The position numbers were made by a program, and so were the translations under genes. From assembly GCA_937899835.1 (NCBI GenBank), contig CALCCE010000290.1, positions 1 through 64,000 of the forward strand: 64,000 bases of DNA, read 5' to 3'. Below, one piece after another: positions 35,466-45,514 of this stretch. The notes under the pieces are model-generated. The model worked only from the letters and a program-made list of their open reading frames with translations. It searched no databases and had not been told where the DNA came from. The stretch comes from an uncultured Flavobacteriales bacterium. Its GTDB lineage: Bacteria > Bacteroidota > Bacteroidia > Flavobacteriales_G > Salibacteraceae. Numbering within the stretch: the first letter of the stretch is position 1; each line of letters starts with the position of its first letter.

Positions 35466-38400
35466 TCAGTAGCGAAGCGGTTTTGACAACACACCCCAGC
35501 GTACCAGCGGGCGAGACAACCGAATTTTAGCCCGTACAATCAATGTATACATCACCGGCACCATCACCAGAGTGAGGAAGGTGGCAAAGGTCAATCCGAA
35601 GATAATGGTCCACGACATGGGACCCCAAAAGATAACGTTGTCTCCTCCGATGTAGATGTTTGGATCGAACTCGGATAGTAACGTGCCAAAGTTGATGTTC
35701 AACCCAATGGCCAGCGGAAGCAAACCGAGTACGGTGGTAATGGCGGTCAGTAATACCGGACGCAAACGTTTTTTGCCACCGTCGATCACACAAAACAATA
35801 CTTCTTCCAGCGGCAAACGGTCGCCTTCTTCGAGGCCAAGTTCTTTCCGTCTCCGATCGCGCACCAGATTGGTATAGTCAATCAATACAATGGCGTTGTT
35901 CACCACCACTCCGGCAAGGGAGATGATACCGATCATGGTCATGATGATCACGAATTCCATTCCGGTAAGCACCAGGCCAAACAATACACCAATGAGGCTG
36001 AAGAACACGGCCAACATGATGATAAAGGGCGTGGATGCGGAGTTGAACTGCGACACAATGATGAGGAAGATGAGAAACAAAGCAATCATCAAAGCCTGGC
36101 TCAGGAAAGCCATTTCTTTGGCTTGTTCTTCCTGCTGCCCGGTGAAGTTCAGCGTAAATTCTGCACCCAATTCGTAGTTTTTCAGCGCATCTTTAATGGC
36201 TTGCACTACTTCGTTGGGGTTGTAGTCTCCCAACACATTGGACTGAACGGTCACCACCCGGTTGAGGTCCTGACGCTTCACAGCACTAAAAGTGGAAGAC
36301 TTTTCGAAAGTCGCTACCGAAGAGATCGGCACCTGACGAATCGCCCCGGTGTTCTGATCTTTAAAGGTGATTTTCTGATTCAGGAGTTTCTCCACATCGA
36401 AGCGGTATTCATCGCTCAAACGGAGGTTGATCTCATAGTCGTCTTCTCCCAGTTTGTAAGAAGAAACTTCTTTTCCAAAAAGCGCAGTACGAATGGAAGC
36501 CGCAATTTGGAAGGTGGAAAGGTTGAGGCGTTTGGCCTTGGCCCGATCGATGATGATGGGCAATTCAGGTTTACCTTGATCTACGTCTAAAATGAGCTCT
36601 TCGATTCCGGGAATGTTGCTCTGATCGATGAAGGCTTTTACCTCATTGGCTTCCGCCAAAAGGCGGTTGTAATCATCGCCCGAAATCTCGATGTTGATGG
36701 GTTTTCCTTGAGGTGGACCCGCTTCATTTTTATCAACCGTTACCCGAACCCCGGGTAAGCCTTTTACCGATTCGCGAATCTCTTCCATAACGGCAGAAGT
36801 CATGCGAAAATCGCCGGTTTTAGGGTCGGAACGCTTCTGAAACTCCACAAACGAAACCGAGATCCGCGCTTTGTGCGGAGTGTTGCTCATGGATGGCCCC
36901 GCATTCGGATCGGAGGTACCATTACCTACTTGCGCAATGACGGAAGAAATCAACCAGTTGGTGGTGTCGGGACCGTCTTGGTTGCGGATTACCTGATCGT
37001 ATTTGGCTACTGCTTTGAGCACCCGTTTTTCCAACTCTTTGGTGATGGCATTGGTTTCTTCAATGTCGGTGCCTACTGGCATTTCGATGAATACGTTGAC
37101 GTATTGCGGCTCGTTTTCCGGGAAAAACAACACTTTGGGTGGGAAGGCGCCCATCAAGATGAAGGCGACAAACAGCAACCCGAACATGCTGGCAAACAAA
37201 AACTTTGGCCGACGACCTTTCAAGGCCCAACGCAGGAATTTTTCGTAGCCATTTTCCAAAGCAGGGATCACCTTGTTTTGAAAAGTCCGGGTACCCGGGT
37301 TCAGCAGGAAAATATTGAGGAAACCGAAAATACCACACACCGCAATGAGGTTGCCCCAAAAGAAAGCACCCGTTAAATCAATGAGTACACCGATTCCGAT
37401 GAGAGCAGAAGACCACATCACAACCCGTTTCACATTGGGTTTGGATTCTCCTACTTTCATGTAAACGGCTGTGAGTACCGGGTTGATCACTAAGGCCACA
37501 AACAGCGAAGAACTGAGTACAATGATGAGGGTGATCGGCAGGAATTTCATGAATTCACCCATCAAGCCCGGCCAAATGGCCAGGGGCAAGAAAGCACCAA
37601 GGGTGGTCGCAGTGGAAGCAATGATTGGCCATGCTACCTCGCCCACTCCTTCTTTGGCCGCCTGGATGGGTTTTAGGCCTTCGTCCATCAAACGGTAGAT
37701 GTTTTCCACCACCACGATTCCGTTGTCCACCAACATCCCCAAGGCCAATACCAAGGAGAAAAGTACCATCACATTGAGGGTTACTCCAAAGGCCGACAAA
37801 ATGATGAATGAAGTGAGCATACTCAACGGAATGGCTACTCCAACGAAGAGGGCGTTGCGCAAACCAAGGAAAAACAGGAGCACCAACACCACCAGCAATA
37901 CACCGAAGATGATGCTGTTTTCCAGTTCCGAAACCTGGGTGCGGGTCATGTCACTCTGGTCGTTGGTAATGGTAATTTCCAAGTCGGCCGGAAAGTAATT
38001 GTCCTGGCTGGTTTCGATGATTTCGTTGATCGCATCCGATACTTCCAACAGGTTCTCACCGGCTCGTTTGATCACGTCCAGCATCACCACTGGTTGTTCG
38101 TATTCCCGGGCGTAGCTGTCGCGCTCTTTTTCCAGGAATTTGATGGTGGCAATGTCTTTCAGGTAAACGATGTTGAAGTACTCTTGCTTCACGATGAGGT
38201 CTTCCACCTCTTTGATGGACTTGAACTCTCCCGCTACCCGAACGTTTCGGCGAACGCCATCCAGCAATAAGCTACCGCCTGACATGGTGACGTTAGCGCC
38301 CTGAATGGAACGCTCCACATCGTCATAACTGATTTGGGCATACTCCATTTTGGCAAGGTCCAATTCTACCTTTACCTCCTTTTCGTTCACCCCGCGGATG

Positions 38401-38996
38401 TCAACCTTCGAGATTTGGGGCAAATCCTCGATTTTATCTTCGAGGTACTCCCCATATTCTTTCAGTCGGTCGATGTTGTAATCGCCAGAGAGGTTGATGT
38501 TCATGATCGGCACCAACTCCGAAAAGTTCATTTCGAAAATGTTGGGGTCGGCTGGCAGGTCGGTCGGAAATTCAGGATCGCTTTTCGCAATGTCTACCGC
38601 ATCTTTCACTTTGCGGAGCGCATCGGTAGGTTCGATACCAAAATCGAACTTCACCTGAATGGAAGAGTAACCCTCTACCGAGGTAGAATTGATCTCATCT
38701 ACTCCGGTGATAGTGTTGATCTCTTTTTCGAGCGGACGCGTAATCTCTTTCTCGATGTCGAGCGGAGAGTTTCCCGGATAGGGAGTACCCACATAAATTT
38801 CGGGCGTTACTACCTCCGGAAAGTTTTCTTTTGGCATGGAGGTATACGCCGACCAACCCGAGATGAGGATGATGAACGTCAGTACAAAAACCGTGGTTCG
38901 GTTGTTGACCGAGAGGGAAGACAATCCAAATTCTTTGGATTTTTTGACTTCCGGTTCCGTGTTTGGGGCGGCTTTATCGGTTGTTTCTTCACTCAT
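35466..38996 (-). CDS. RND-family efflux transporter permease
   Basis: The inner-membrane proton-driven pump has 1176 aa from ATG 38994-38996 (MSEETTDKAAPN), slightly longer than AcrB because of an N-terminal hydrophilic tail and an extra helix pair (about residues 530-575). The two RND halves are visible: LTFIILISGWSAYTSMPKE at the first helix, porter-domain motifs YPGNSPLDIEKEIT and IDRAKAKRLNLST, and the second-half DYTNLVRDRRRK. It is the last gene of the tetR-tolC-mfp-rnd set; the adaptor lies 33 bases upstream. Confidence 0.93.
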   Translation of the reverse strand: MSEETTDKAAPNTEPEVKKSKEFGLSSLSVNNRTTVFVLTFIILISGWSAYTSMPKENFPEVVTPEIYVGTPYPGNSPLDIEKEITRPLEKEINTITGVDEINSTSVEGYSSIQVKFDFGIEPTDALRKVKDAVDIAKSDPEFPTDLPADPNIFEMNFSELVPIMNINLSGDYNIDRLKEYGEYLEDKIEDLPQISKVDIRGVNEKEVKVELDLAKMEYAQISYDDVERSIQGANVTMSGGSLLLDGVRRNVRVAGEFKSIKEVEDLIVKQEYFNIVYLKDIATIKFLEKERDSYAREYEQPVVMLDVIKRAGENLLEVSDAINEIIETSQDNYFPADLEITITNDQSDMTRTQVSELENSIIFGVLLVVLVLLFFLGLRNALFVGVAIPLSMLTSFIILSAFGVTLNVMVLFSLVLALGMLVDNGIVVVENIYRLMDEGLKPIQAAKEGVGEVAWPIIASTATTLGAFLPLAIWPGLMGEFMKFLPITLIIVLSSSLFVALVINPVLTAVYMKVGESKPNVKRVVMWSSALIGIGVLIDLTGAFFWGNLIAVCGIFGFLNIFLLNPGTRTFQNKVIPALENGYEKFLRWALKGRRPKFLFASMFGLLFVAFILMGAFPPKVLFFPENEPQYVNVFIEMPVGTDIEETNAITKELEKRVLKAVAKYDQVIRNQDGPDTTNWLISSVIAQVGNGTSDPNAGPSMSNTPHKARISVSFVEFQKRSDPKTGDFRMTSAVMEEIRESVKGLPGVRVTVDKNEAGPPQGKPINIEISGDDYNRLLAEANEVKAFIDQSNIPGIEELILDVDQGKPELPIIIDRAKAKRLNLSTFQIAASIRTALFGKEVSSYKLGEDDYEINLRLSDEYRFDVEKLLNQKITFKDQNTGAIRQVPISSVATFEKSSTFSAVKRQDLNRVVTVQSNVLGDYNPNEVVQAIKDALKNYELGAEFTLNFTGQQEEQAKEMAFLSQALMIALFLIFLIIVSQFNSASTPFIIMLAVFFSLIGVLFGLVLTGMEFVIIMTMIGIISLAGVVVNNAIVLIDYTNLVRDRRRKELGLEEGDRLPLEEVLFCVIDGGKKRLRPVLLTAITTVLGLLPLAIGLNINFGTLLSEFDPNIYIGGDNVIFWGPMSWTIIFGLTFATFLTLVMVPVMYTLIVRAKIRLSRPLVRWGVLSKPLRY

Positions 38997-39029
38997 GGTG
39001 TTTCGCTTTACAGGTTGAAACAAGGAGGA

Positions 39030-40391
39030 TTATCGGGCACTGATCAGGTCGGTTTCCAGCAATTTCACCTGGTCGCCGTTGCGCACACTACGTGCTCCCT
39101 CATCTACATATACATCGTTCGGGCTCAGCCCACCCGTTACGTGGGTACCGGTCCCGTAAGACATGCCGGTTTGGATCACTTGCTTGCGCACGGTCAGTTT
39201 TTCCCCAGGCACCACTACAAAAAGGTAGTTCTGATTTTCAGCGTCTTGCTGAATCATGCGACTGGGTACAATCACTGTACTGTCCGCAGTAAAATCTTTG
39301 ATCAAAATGTTGCCCAACAGGTTAGGCTTCAAATCGCCCCCATTTTGGTTGAGGTCAATCCGGGCTTTGAAGGTCCGGTTGTTGGGGTTGATGAAATTTC
39401 CAATGGTAGAAATGGATGCCATGATGACCGTGTCTGGCAAAGACGGAAAGGCAATCTCCACCTCAGTGCCTTCGGTAATTTGGCCCAGATAGCGCTCAGA
39501 AATATCGGTTTTGATGTAAATAGCATCCAGGTTTACCAGGCGCAGCAAAGGCGCCTGAGGAGCGGCCATCTCCCCTACTTTAGGGAAAATCTCATCCACC
39601 ACACCGGTGAATGGAGCACGAACACTGGACATGGCCTCCTGAGCACGCAAAGTAGCCAATTGTTTTTCCAGCGAAACCTTGTTGTTTTCCGCTTCGAGCA
39701 ATTGAATCTCTGAGCCAATGTTTTGGTCCCACAACCGCACCTGACGCTCGTATACGGTAGTAGCCAACTTGAGCGAAGACTGCACTTGCTCAATGTTTCG
39801 GCGAATGACATCGGTATCCAGCTGCACCATCAAATCGCCCCGGTTCACACGTTGGCCTTCTTTCACTTTGATCGAAATGATCTTGCCAGCCGCTTCAGGG
39901 AAAACAGTGATGTTCTGATCCGTTTCTACCACACCTTGCACCTCAAACTTGTGCACAAACATGCCAAGCGCAACGGTATCAGTAGTGACGGTCAAAATCC
40001 GTTTTTTGATGTTAACATCGGTATCTGCGATGGTTTTCTCAATCGCTCCGATCAATTCACCGAAAGTCCCGTATCCGGTCTTGAAGGCATCTCGACGAGA
40101 GTTGAGTTTATCGAGACGCACCCGGTAAATGGCGTCCGTCCAATCGGATAATTGGGAAGAATCCTTGCGGGAAGCCGCCAACTCATTGACCGAGTCGAGT
40201 TGAGCTTGCATGTAGGTTCCTTCGATAGTGTTGAGTTGTTCGTCCATTTTGGCAATTTCAGCCACCAGGGAATCGACGGAACTCATAAGCTGCTGCCGTT
40301 GGTTGATCAATTCTTTGGCAGTCCCTTCGGGTTGGCTACAAGCAGCCAGAACAAGAAGAGCAGCAATGGGCAAATAAATGAGCCTTTTCAT
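39030..40391 (-). CDS. RND efflux periplasmic adaptor (membrane fusion) lipoprotein
   Basis: The 453-residue protein has a lipoprotein signal with lipobox LAAC (Cys18), an alpha-helical hairpin (about 25-115 and 215-265), a barrel-sandwich domain (TVFPEAAGKIISIKVKEGQ and VRAPFTGVVDEI), and a beta-barrel domain (LVNLDAIYIKTDI). Such adaptors link the inner-membrane permease to the TolC-type channel. It lies between the TolC-like and permease genes on one strand, 12 and 33 bases apart. Confidence 0.93.
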   Translation of the reverse strand: MKRLIYLPIAALLVLAACSQPEGTAKELINQRQQLMSSVDSLVAEIAKMDEQLNTIEGTYMQAQLDSVNELAASRKDSSQLSDWTDAIYRVRLDKLNSRRDAFKTGYGTFGELIGAIEKTIADTDVNIKKRILTVTTDTVALGMFVHKFEVQGVVETDQNITVFPEAAGKIISIKVKEGQRVNRGDLMVQLDTDVIRRNIEQVQSSLKLATTVYERQVRLWDQNIGSEIQLLEAENNKVSLEKQLATLRAQEAMSSVRAPFTGVVDEIFPKVGEMAAPQAPLLRLVNLDAIYIKTDISERYLGQITEGTEVEIAFPSLPDTVIMASISTIGNFINPNNRTFKARIDLNQNGGDLKPNLLGNILIKDFTADSTVIVPSRMIQQDAENQNYLFVVVPGEKLTVRKQVIQTGMSYGTGTHVTGGLSPNDVYVDEGARSVRNGDQVKLLETDLISAR

Positions 40392-40403
40392 TGGTTCGGT
40401 AGA

Positions 40404-41753
40404 TTAATTGAAGTCGTTGAGAGCTTGGTCTAATTCGGATTTGGCATTGAGCAATTGCAGCATCGAGTTGATGTAGCTGCCTTGACTCTCCAGCCATTGA
40501 TTTTCGCTTTGGGTCAGTTCAAAACTGGTGGCTAACCCTTCTTTGTATTTGGTGCGCGTGCGGTTGTAAATCTTTTCGGCCAACTCCATGTTGGACTTTT
40601 CCGTACGGTAGGTTTCTACTGCCATGGCGTAGTTGCTGCGGGCGGTTTGCACCTGAAGTTGTAGCCCTTGCTCTACCTGGTTGAGCTGTAGCTGCGATTT
40701 TTCCAGGTCGATTTGGGCTTGCGCTACAATGCTTCTCCGCTGAAAGCTGGTAAAAATCGGCACATTCAACTGCAAGCCCCACACGCGGGTAGGAAACCAC
40801 TGGGCCCCATCACCAACAAAAGTATTGTCGTTGGAGAAGGAGTTTTCCTGCCAGTTGAAATAGCCACCCAAACTGGGCAAATACTTCGCTCGTTCGTTTT
40901 TCAGGGCCAGTTCGTTGAGCTTCACCGAAGTGCCCACAATTTTGTAGTCGATGTGGTTGGCCGCGTTGAAATCCTTGTTGAGGAAATCTTCACCTTGGGG
41001 CACAGATAGTAAACTGTTGATGTCGTCAGACAAATCAATCTCAATCTTCAAGTCGAGCCCCATTTGGTATTTGAGCAGATTTTTGGCAATCCCTACCTGG
41101 CGCTCCGCATTCCGAATGTTATTGTTGATGCGGCTTTCGGTCAACTTCAATTGGTCTACATCTTGCTCTTCTGCAAAACCGTTGTCGTACAAGGCCTGCG
41201 TTTCGCTCACCAATTTAGTGATGCTGGTTTTGCTCTTTTTGAGCACCTCCAGGTTTTCTTCGGCCACCAACACGGTGTGGTAGGCTTCACGCACCATTTG
41301 CATGACATCAATCTGGCTTTTTTCGTCCTGGTTTTGGGCCAGGAGCACATAGGTTCTGGCGGCTTGCAAGCCAACGATGTAGCTCCCATCAAAAATCAAC
41401 TGATTGACGGTGAGGTCGACCGAAGCGTTTTGCTTGGTACCAAAAACAACTTCCTCAAAAGTTCCGGGCTCAGCATTGGGGTTCACAAACTCGGAGGGAA
41501 TCAGCTGGACCGGCTGCTTGATAAAATTTTGATAACCCAGGCTTCCCGCTACCTGGGGCAGACCAATGGCGGTAATTTCGTTGACGCGTTTCCGCGACTG
41601 GTCTACAGATAGCGTTGACTGTTTCGCTGTAGGGCTATTCTGCAACGCATAATCCTGGGCCTCTTTCAAGCTGTAGCTTTTCTTGTCCTGCGCGCGCAGG
41701 CCGCCAAGAAACAGCAAACAAAGGATGCCCAGAAATAGGGATTTACACTTCAT
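40404..41753 (-). CDS. TolC-family outer membrane efflux channel
   Basis: The 449-residue protein has a signal peptide (MKCKSLFLGILCLLFLGGLRA) and the two TolC/OEP repeats typical of the family. The first repeat opens YSLKEAQDYALQNSPTAKQ, and long coiled-coil segments follow (such as LTESRINNNIRNAERQVG). It is the first structural gene after the regulator, with a 6-base gap, and is predicted to form the outer-membrane exit of the efflux complex. Confidence 0.93.
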   Translation of the reverse strand: MKCKSLFLGILCLLFLGGLRAQDKKSYSLKEAQDYALQNSPTAKQSTLSVDQSRKRVNEITAIGLPQVAGSLGYQNFIKQPVQLIPSEFVNPNAEPGTFEEVVFGTKQNASVDLTVNQLIFDGSYIVGLQAARTYVLLAQNQDEKSQIDVMQMVREAYHTVLVAEENLEVLKKSKTSITKLVSETQALYDNGFAEEQDVDQLKLTESRINNNIRNAERQVGIAKNLLKYQMGLDLKIEIDLSDDINSLLSVPQGEDFLNKDFNAANHIDYKIVGTSVKLNELALKNERAKYLPSLGGYFNWQENSFSNDNTFVGDGAQWFPTRVWGLQLNVPIFTSFQRRSIVAQAQIDLEKSQLQLNQVEQGLQLQVQTARSNYAMAVETYRTEKSNMELAEKIYNRTRTKYKEGLATSFELTQSENQWLESQGSYINSMLQLLNAKSELDQALNDFN

Positions 41754-41759
41754 GTCGGA

Positions 41760-42377
41760 TTATTTGGTTGTTTCCTTTTTCACTTTTTCTACCAGGTATT
41801 CAATGCCCTTTTCGCTGGCAATGCCTCGAATGTGGTAGCGAAATGTTTCGAGATACACCTCCGCAAAATCGTATTTGGTTGGCGGGAACAATTGCCCGTC
41901 GAAAACCACGTCCATGCGGGCGAGGTAAACCGTGGCAATCACGTGTACATTCAAATCATCCCGATAGAGTCCTTCTTGCATGCCCTTGCGCAGGTTTCCT
42001 TCAATGCATTCATACACTGTATTAGTTTGCGCTTTGCGGAAATGGTGAAAGGCCTCTGGATGATACTTTTCTAAATCGTAGTGGATGCTGGGGTGAATTC
42101 TTTTTAGCTGACCAACCACCCATTTCGAAACTTCGAAACTCTCGTCGATCGCATTCAATTCCCGGGTGCAAATGTCCCGGATCACCTTCTCTTCGTAGTC
42201 ACAATTGATCTGCAGCGTTTGAAAAACCAGGTCGTTCTTATCAGAAACGTATTGATACAAGGTTTTTTTGGAAATGCCAAGGTTGCGGGCCATGTCATCC
42301 ATGGTCACACTCTTGATTCCCAAACGCATAAATACCTCTTCAGCTTGCTCGAGAATCTGCCGCTTCTTTTCTTCCAT
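41760..42377 (-). CDS. TetR/AcrR-family transcriptional regulator, likely repressor of the efflux operon
   Basis: Start chosen at MEEKKRQILEQAEEVF (ATG 42375-42377), 205 aa. The frame runs 37 codons upstream through the putative operator, so the longer form is rejected. The N-terminal helix-turn-helix is VTMDDMARNLGISKKTLYQYV (seen in parts as DDMARNLGIS and KTLYQYVSDKNDL). The C-terminal ligand domain is unclassified. It is the first gene of the operon, 6 bases from the tolC-like gene, and it lies 26 bases from an inverted repeat that may be its binding site. Confidence 0.92.
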   Translation of the reverse strand: MEEKKRQILEQAEEVFMRLGIKSVTMDDMARNLGISKKTLYQYVSDKNDLVFQTLQINCDYEEKVIRDICTRELNAIDESFEVSKWVVGQLKRIHPSIHYDLEKYHPEAFHHFRKAQTNTVYECIEGNLRKGMQEGLYRDDLNVHVIATVYLARMDVVFDGQLFPPTKYDFAEVYLETFRYHIRGIASEKGIEYLVEKVKKETTK

Positions 42378-42403
42378 GGCACAAACATAACAAGTCAAAT
42401 GCA

Positions 42404-42439
42404 CACAGGAAACGATTATTACAAAAAATGTTTCCAGTG
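42404..42439. promoter_or_regulatory. Candidate operator of the TetR regulator (inverted repeat)
   Basis: CACAGGAAAC (42404-42413) and GTTTCCAGTG (42430-42439) are an inverted repeat matching at nine of ten positions, separated by 16 AT-rich bases. It lies between the tetR and asnS starts, upstream of the tetR ATG by 26 bases. Binding and control are inferred; the spacing is wider than in the shortest TetR sites. Confidence 0.45.
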
Positions 42440-42563
42440 AATAAAAAGTTTCATCTGGATCAGCCGTTTCACACCCGCTCAAATACACCGAAAGCGTTGG
42501 TAAAACAAGGGGAAAGTCGTTTTTTTGTATTCTTTCGCTACAACTTATAATACAACCATCACC

Positions 42564-44006
42564 GTGTCTTCACCGAAACGAGAAAAAATTGCCGACCTGC
42601 TTAAAAGTCAAGAGGTCAACCGCGAAGTCACCGCCAAAGGGTGGGTGCGCGCCTTCCGCAGTAACCGATTCATTGCCCTCAACGACGGCAGTACTTTGCA
42701 CAATGTGCAGGCAGTGGTGGACTATGAAAACACGGACGAAGACCTGCTGAAACGACTCACCTACGGTGCAGCAGTATCCGTTTTTGGACAACTTGTTGCC
42801 TCTCAAGGCAAGGGACAGTCGGTAGAAATTCAGGTAAGTCGCCTTGAGATTCTGGGCGATTGCAACCCGGATGACTATCCGCTTCAGCCCAAGCGGCAAA
42901 CCATGGAGTTTTTGCGCGAAAATGCTCATCTCCGCCCCCGAACCAACACATTTGGAGCCATCTTAAGGGTGCGGCATGCACTCACCTTTGCCATTCACAA
43001 ATATTTTACCGACCGCGGTTTCTACAACATCCACTCCCCGATCATTACCGGATCGGACGCTGAAGGAGCTGGCGAGATGTTTCGGGTAACCACTTTGGAC
43101 CCTCAAAATCCGCCCACCACCGAAACCGGAGCAGTAGACTACAGCCAAGACTTTTTCGGAAAAGAAACCAACCTCACCGTTTCTGGCCAGCTGGAAGCCG
43201 AACTTGGCGCCCTGGCCCTTTCTCAGGTGTATACTTTTGGCCCAACCTTTCGGGCAGAGAATTCCAACACCTCGCGCCACCTCGCTGAATTTTGGATGAT
43301 TGAGCCCGAGGTAGCTTTCAACGACCTGACCGACAACATGGACCTGGCGGAGGATTTCTTAAAAGAGGTGATCCGCTATGCCTTGGAGCACTGCGTGGAT
43401 GATCTTCAGTTTTTGCACGACCGTCAAGTACAAGAAGATGCACGGAAACCCCAAAATGAGCGCAACCCCATGCCCTTGCTCGACAAGTTGAAGTTTGTAG
43501 CAGAAAATGAATTTGCGCGCGTCAGCTATACCGAAGCAGTGGAGGTGTTGCGCAATTCGAAACCCAACAAAAAGAAGAAGTTTCAATATCCTGTGAACGA
43601 ATGGGGCGTTGACCTGCAATCGGAGCACGAGCGGTTTTTGGTGGAGAAACACTATAAGAAACCGGTGATCTTATTTGATTATCCGGCCAAGATCAAAGCC
43701 TTTTACATGCGCTTGAACGAGGATGAAAAAACCGTGCGGGCCATGGACATCCTTTTTCCGGGGATCGGAGAAATCGTAGGTGGATCGCAGCGGGAGGAGC
43801 GCTATGAAGTATTGCGCCAAAAAATCCAGGATTTCGACATTCCCGAAGAGTCGGTTTGGTGGTATTTGGACACCCGTAAGTTTGGCACCGTACCACACAG
43901 TGGCTTTGGCCTGGGCTTCGAACGGCTGGTAACCTTTGTAACCGGTATGGGCAACATTCGGGACGTTATTCCATTTCCACGCACCCCGCAAAACGCCGAA
44001 TTCTAA
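42564..44006 (+). CDS. asnS: Asparaginyl-tRNA synthetase
   Basis: The class II synthetase charges tRNA-Asn. A frame extends to a TTG at 42525, but the best start is the GTG at 42564 ([14 protein letters not shown]), 480 aa. The OB-fold anticodon domain is [22 protein letters not shown] (two separate segments), and class II motifs are [19 protein letters not shown] (motif 2) and [10 protein letters not shown] (motif 3, near the C-terminus). It lies divergent from the tetR operon and has no close co-transcribed neighbour. Confidence 0.94.
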   Translation: MSSPKREKIADLLKSQEVNREVTAKGWVRAFRSNRFIALNDGSTLHNVQAVVDYENTDEDLLKRLTYGAAVSVFGQLVASQGKGQSVEIQVSRLEILGDCNPDDYPLQPKRQTMEFLRENAHLRPRTNTFGAILRVRHALTFAIHKYFTDRGFYNIHSPIITGSDAEGAGEMFRVTTLDPQNPPTTETGAVDYSQDFFGKETNLTVSGQLEAELGALALSQVYTFGPTFRAENSNTSRHLAEFWMIEPEVAFNDLTDNMDLAEDFLKEVIRYALEHCVDDLQFLHDRQVQEDARKPQNERNPMPLLDKLKFVAENEFARVSYTEAVEVLRNSKPNKKKKFQYPVNEWGVDLQSEHERFLVEKHYKKPVILFDYPAKIKAFYMRLNEDEKTVRAMDILFPGIGEIVGGSQREERYEVLRQKIQDFDIPEESVWWYLDTRKFGTVPHSGFGLGFERLVTFVTGMGNIRDVIPFPRTPQNAEF

Positions 44007-44062
44007 TTGCGTTAGAAATCCTTAAATTAGTCCGATAAGGGCCTAAGACCTCACTTACCAAC

Positions 44063-45514
44063 ATGCTCAAACAGTCACTTCAGCAAAAGCTACTTCAAAA
44101 GCTTTCACCGCAACAAATTCAATTGATGAAGCTGTTGCAAGTCCCTACCGTGGCCCTGGAAGCTCGGATTAAGGAAGAATTGGAAAGCAATCCTGCCTTG
44201 GAAGAAGGGAAGGAAGCAGCTGAGGACGACTACTTGAACGATGATTACGACGACTATGGAGAGGTAAGCGAAGCGGAGAAGGAATTCGATTTTTCAGATT
44301 ACCTCGACGACGATACGCCCTCCTACAAGCTCTACGCGAACAACAAGGGGGCTGACGACGAGGACAAGCAAAATCCGCTTTCGGTTGGCAATACTTTCCA
44401 CGAAATGCTGAAGGCTCAACTTGGCCTTCGGGTACTTACGCCACAAGAAGAAACCATTGCCCTACACCTGATTGGCAATTTGGATGAATCGGGGTACTTG
44501 CGCAGGGAGTTGAGTGCCATTGTAGACGATTTGGCATTTACACAAAACGTTTCTACCGAAGAGGAGGAACTCGTACGACTGCTCACCCTCATTCAGGAGT
44601 TTGACCCTCCGGGCGTAGGTGCACGCGACCTGCAAGAATGTTTGTTGTTGCAATTGCTGCGCAAAGACCATGATGTATCGGTATATACCGCCATGGCCAT
44701 TCTACGCGATTGTTTCGACGAGTTTACCAAAAAGCATTACGACAAAATTCAGCGCAAGCTGGAAATCGGAGAGGAAGACCTGAAGGATGCCATCATGGAA
44801 ATTCTGAAGCTCAACCCTAAGCCAGGTAATTCGCTGAACGAAACCAACCGACCAGTGGAGCACATTGTGCCCGATTTTCAAGTAGTAACCAACAACAACA
44901 ACGACTTGGAGGTACTGCTCAATGGCCGCAATGCTCCCGATTTGCGCATCAGCCGCAAGTATTCGGAAATGATGGAAGCTTATGCCGCTACTAAGGGCAA
45001 AGCCAACAAAGCACAAAAAGACGCCATTCTGTTTGTAAAGCAAAAGCTCGATTCGGCCAAGTGGTTCATCGATGCCATTCGCCAACGGCAGCAAACCCTG
45101 TTGCTGACCATGGAAGCCATTGTGGAACACCAGGAAGGGTATTTCCTCGAAGGCGATGAAACCAAGCTGAAACCGATGATTCTCAAAGACATTGCGGAAA
45201 AGGTGGGCTTGGACATTTCTACCATTAGCCGGGTGGCCAACAGCAAATACGTTCAAACTTCCTACGGCACCTTTTTGCTCAAATCTTTTTTCTCCGAGTC
45301 GCTCTCTACCGATAGTGGCGAAGAAGTTTCTACCCGCGAAGTGAAGAAAATTTTGCAAGACTTAATTGACGGAGAAACCAAACGTAAGCCTTTGACAGAC
45401 GACAGACTGGCGGCTCTGCTGAAGGAAAAAGGATACAACATTGCCCGCCGGACGGTAGCCAAATACCGAGAACAACTCAACATTCCTGTAGCCAGATTGC
45501 GCAAAGAGCTTTGA
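44063..45514 (+). CDS. rpoN: RNA polymerase sigma-54 factor
   Basis: The 483-residue protein begins with the Gln/Leu-rich activator-interacting region I (KQSLQQKLLQKLSPQQIQL). An acidic region II follows (about residues 50-90), then a core-binding region and the C-terminal DNA-binding domain. The RpoN box is ARRTVAKYREQL, near the C-terminus. Sigma-54 needs an NtrC-type activator; one is encoded at 51738-53075. The gene's stop overlaps the TTG start of the next gene. Confidence 0.96.
   Translation: MLKQSLQQKLLQKLSPQQIQLMKLLQVPTVALEARIKEELESNPALEEGKEAAEDDYLNDDYDDYGEVSEAEKEFDFSDYLDDDTPSYKLYANNKGADDEDKQNPLSVGNTFHEMLKAQLGLRVLTPQEETIALHLIGNLDESGYLRRELSAIVDDLAFTQNVSTEEEELVRLLTLIQEFDPPGVGARDLQECLLLQLLRKDHDVSVYTAMAILRDCFDEFTKKHYDKIQRKLEIGEEDLKDAIMEILKLNPKPGNSLNETNRPVEHIVPDFQVVTNNNNDLEVLLNGRNAPDLRISRKYSEMMEAYAATKGKANKAQKDAILFVKQKLDSAKWFIDAIRQRQQTLLLTMEAIVEHQEGYFLEGDETKLKPMILKDIAEKVGLDISTISRVANSKYVQTSYGTFLLKSFFSESLSTDSGEEVSTREVKKILQDLIDGETKRKPLTDDRLAALLKEKGYNIARRTVAKYREQLNIPVARLRKEL

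Noticed and set aside
38334..39713. Plus-strand 459-residue ORF opposite the permease and adaptor genes
   Set aside because: Long open frame opposite two conserved genes; a GC-related shadow, with a Phe/Arg/His-rich composition unlike real proteins.
35466..42377. The RND efflux operon as part of the lanthipeptide cluster
   Set aside because: It is on the opposite strand, ends at a shared bidirectional terminator and has its own TetR regulator; adjacency alone is not enough. Kept only as a low-interest possibility.
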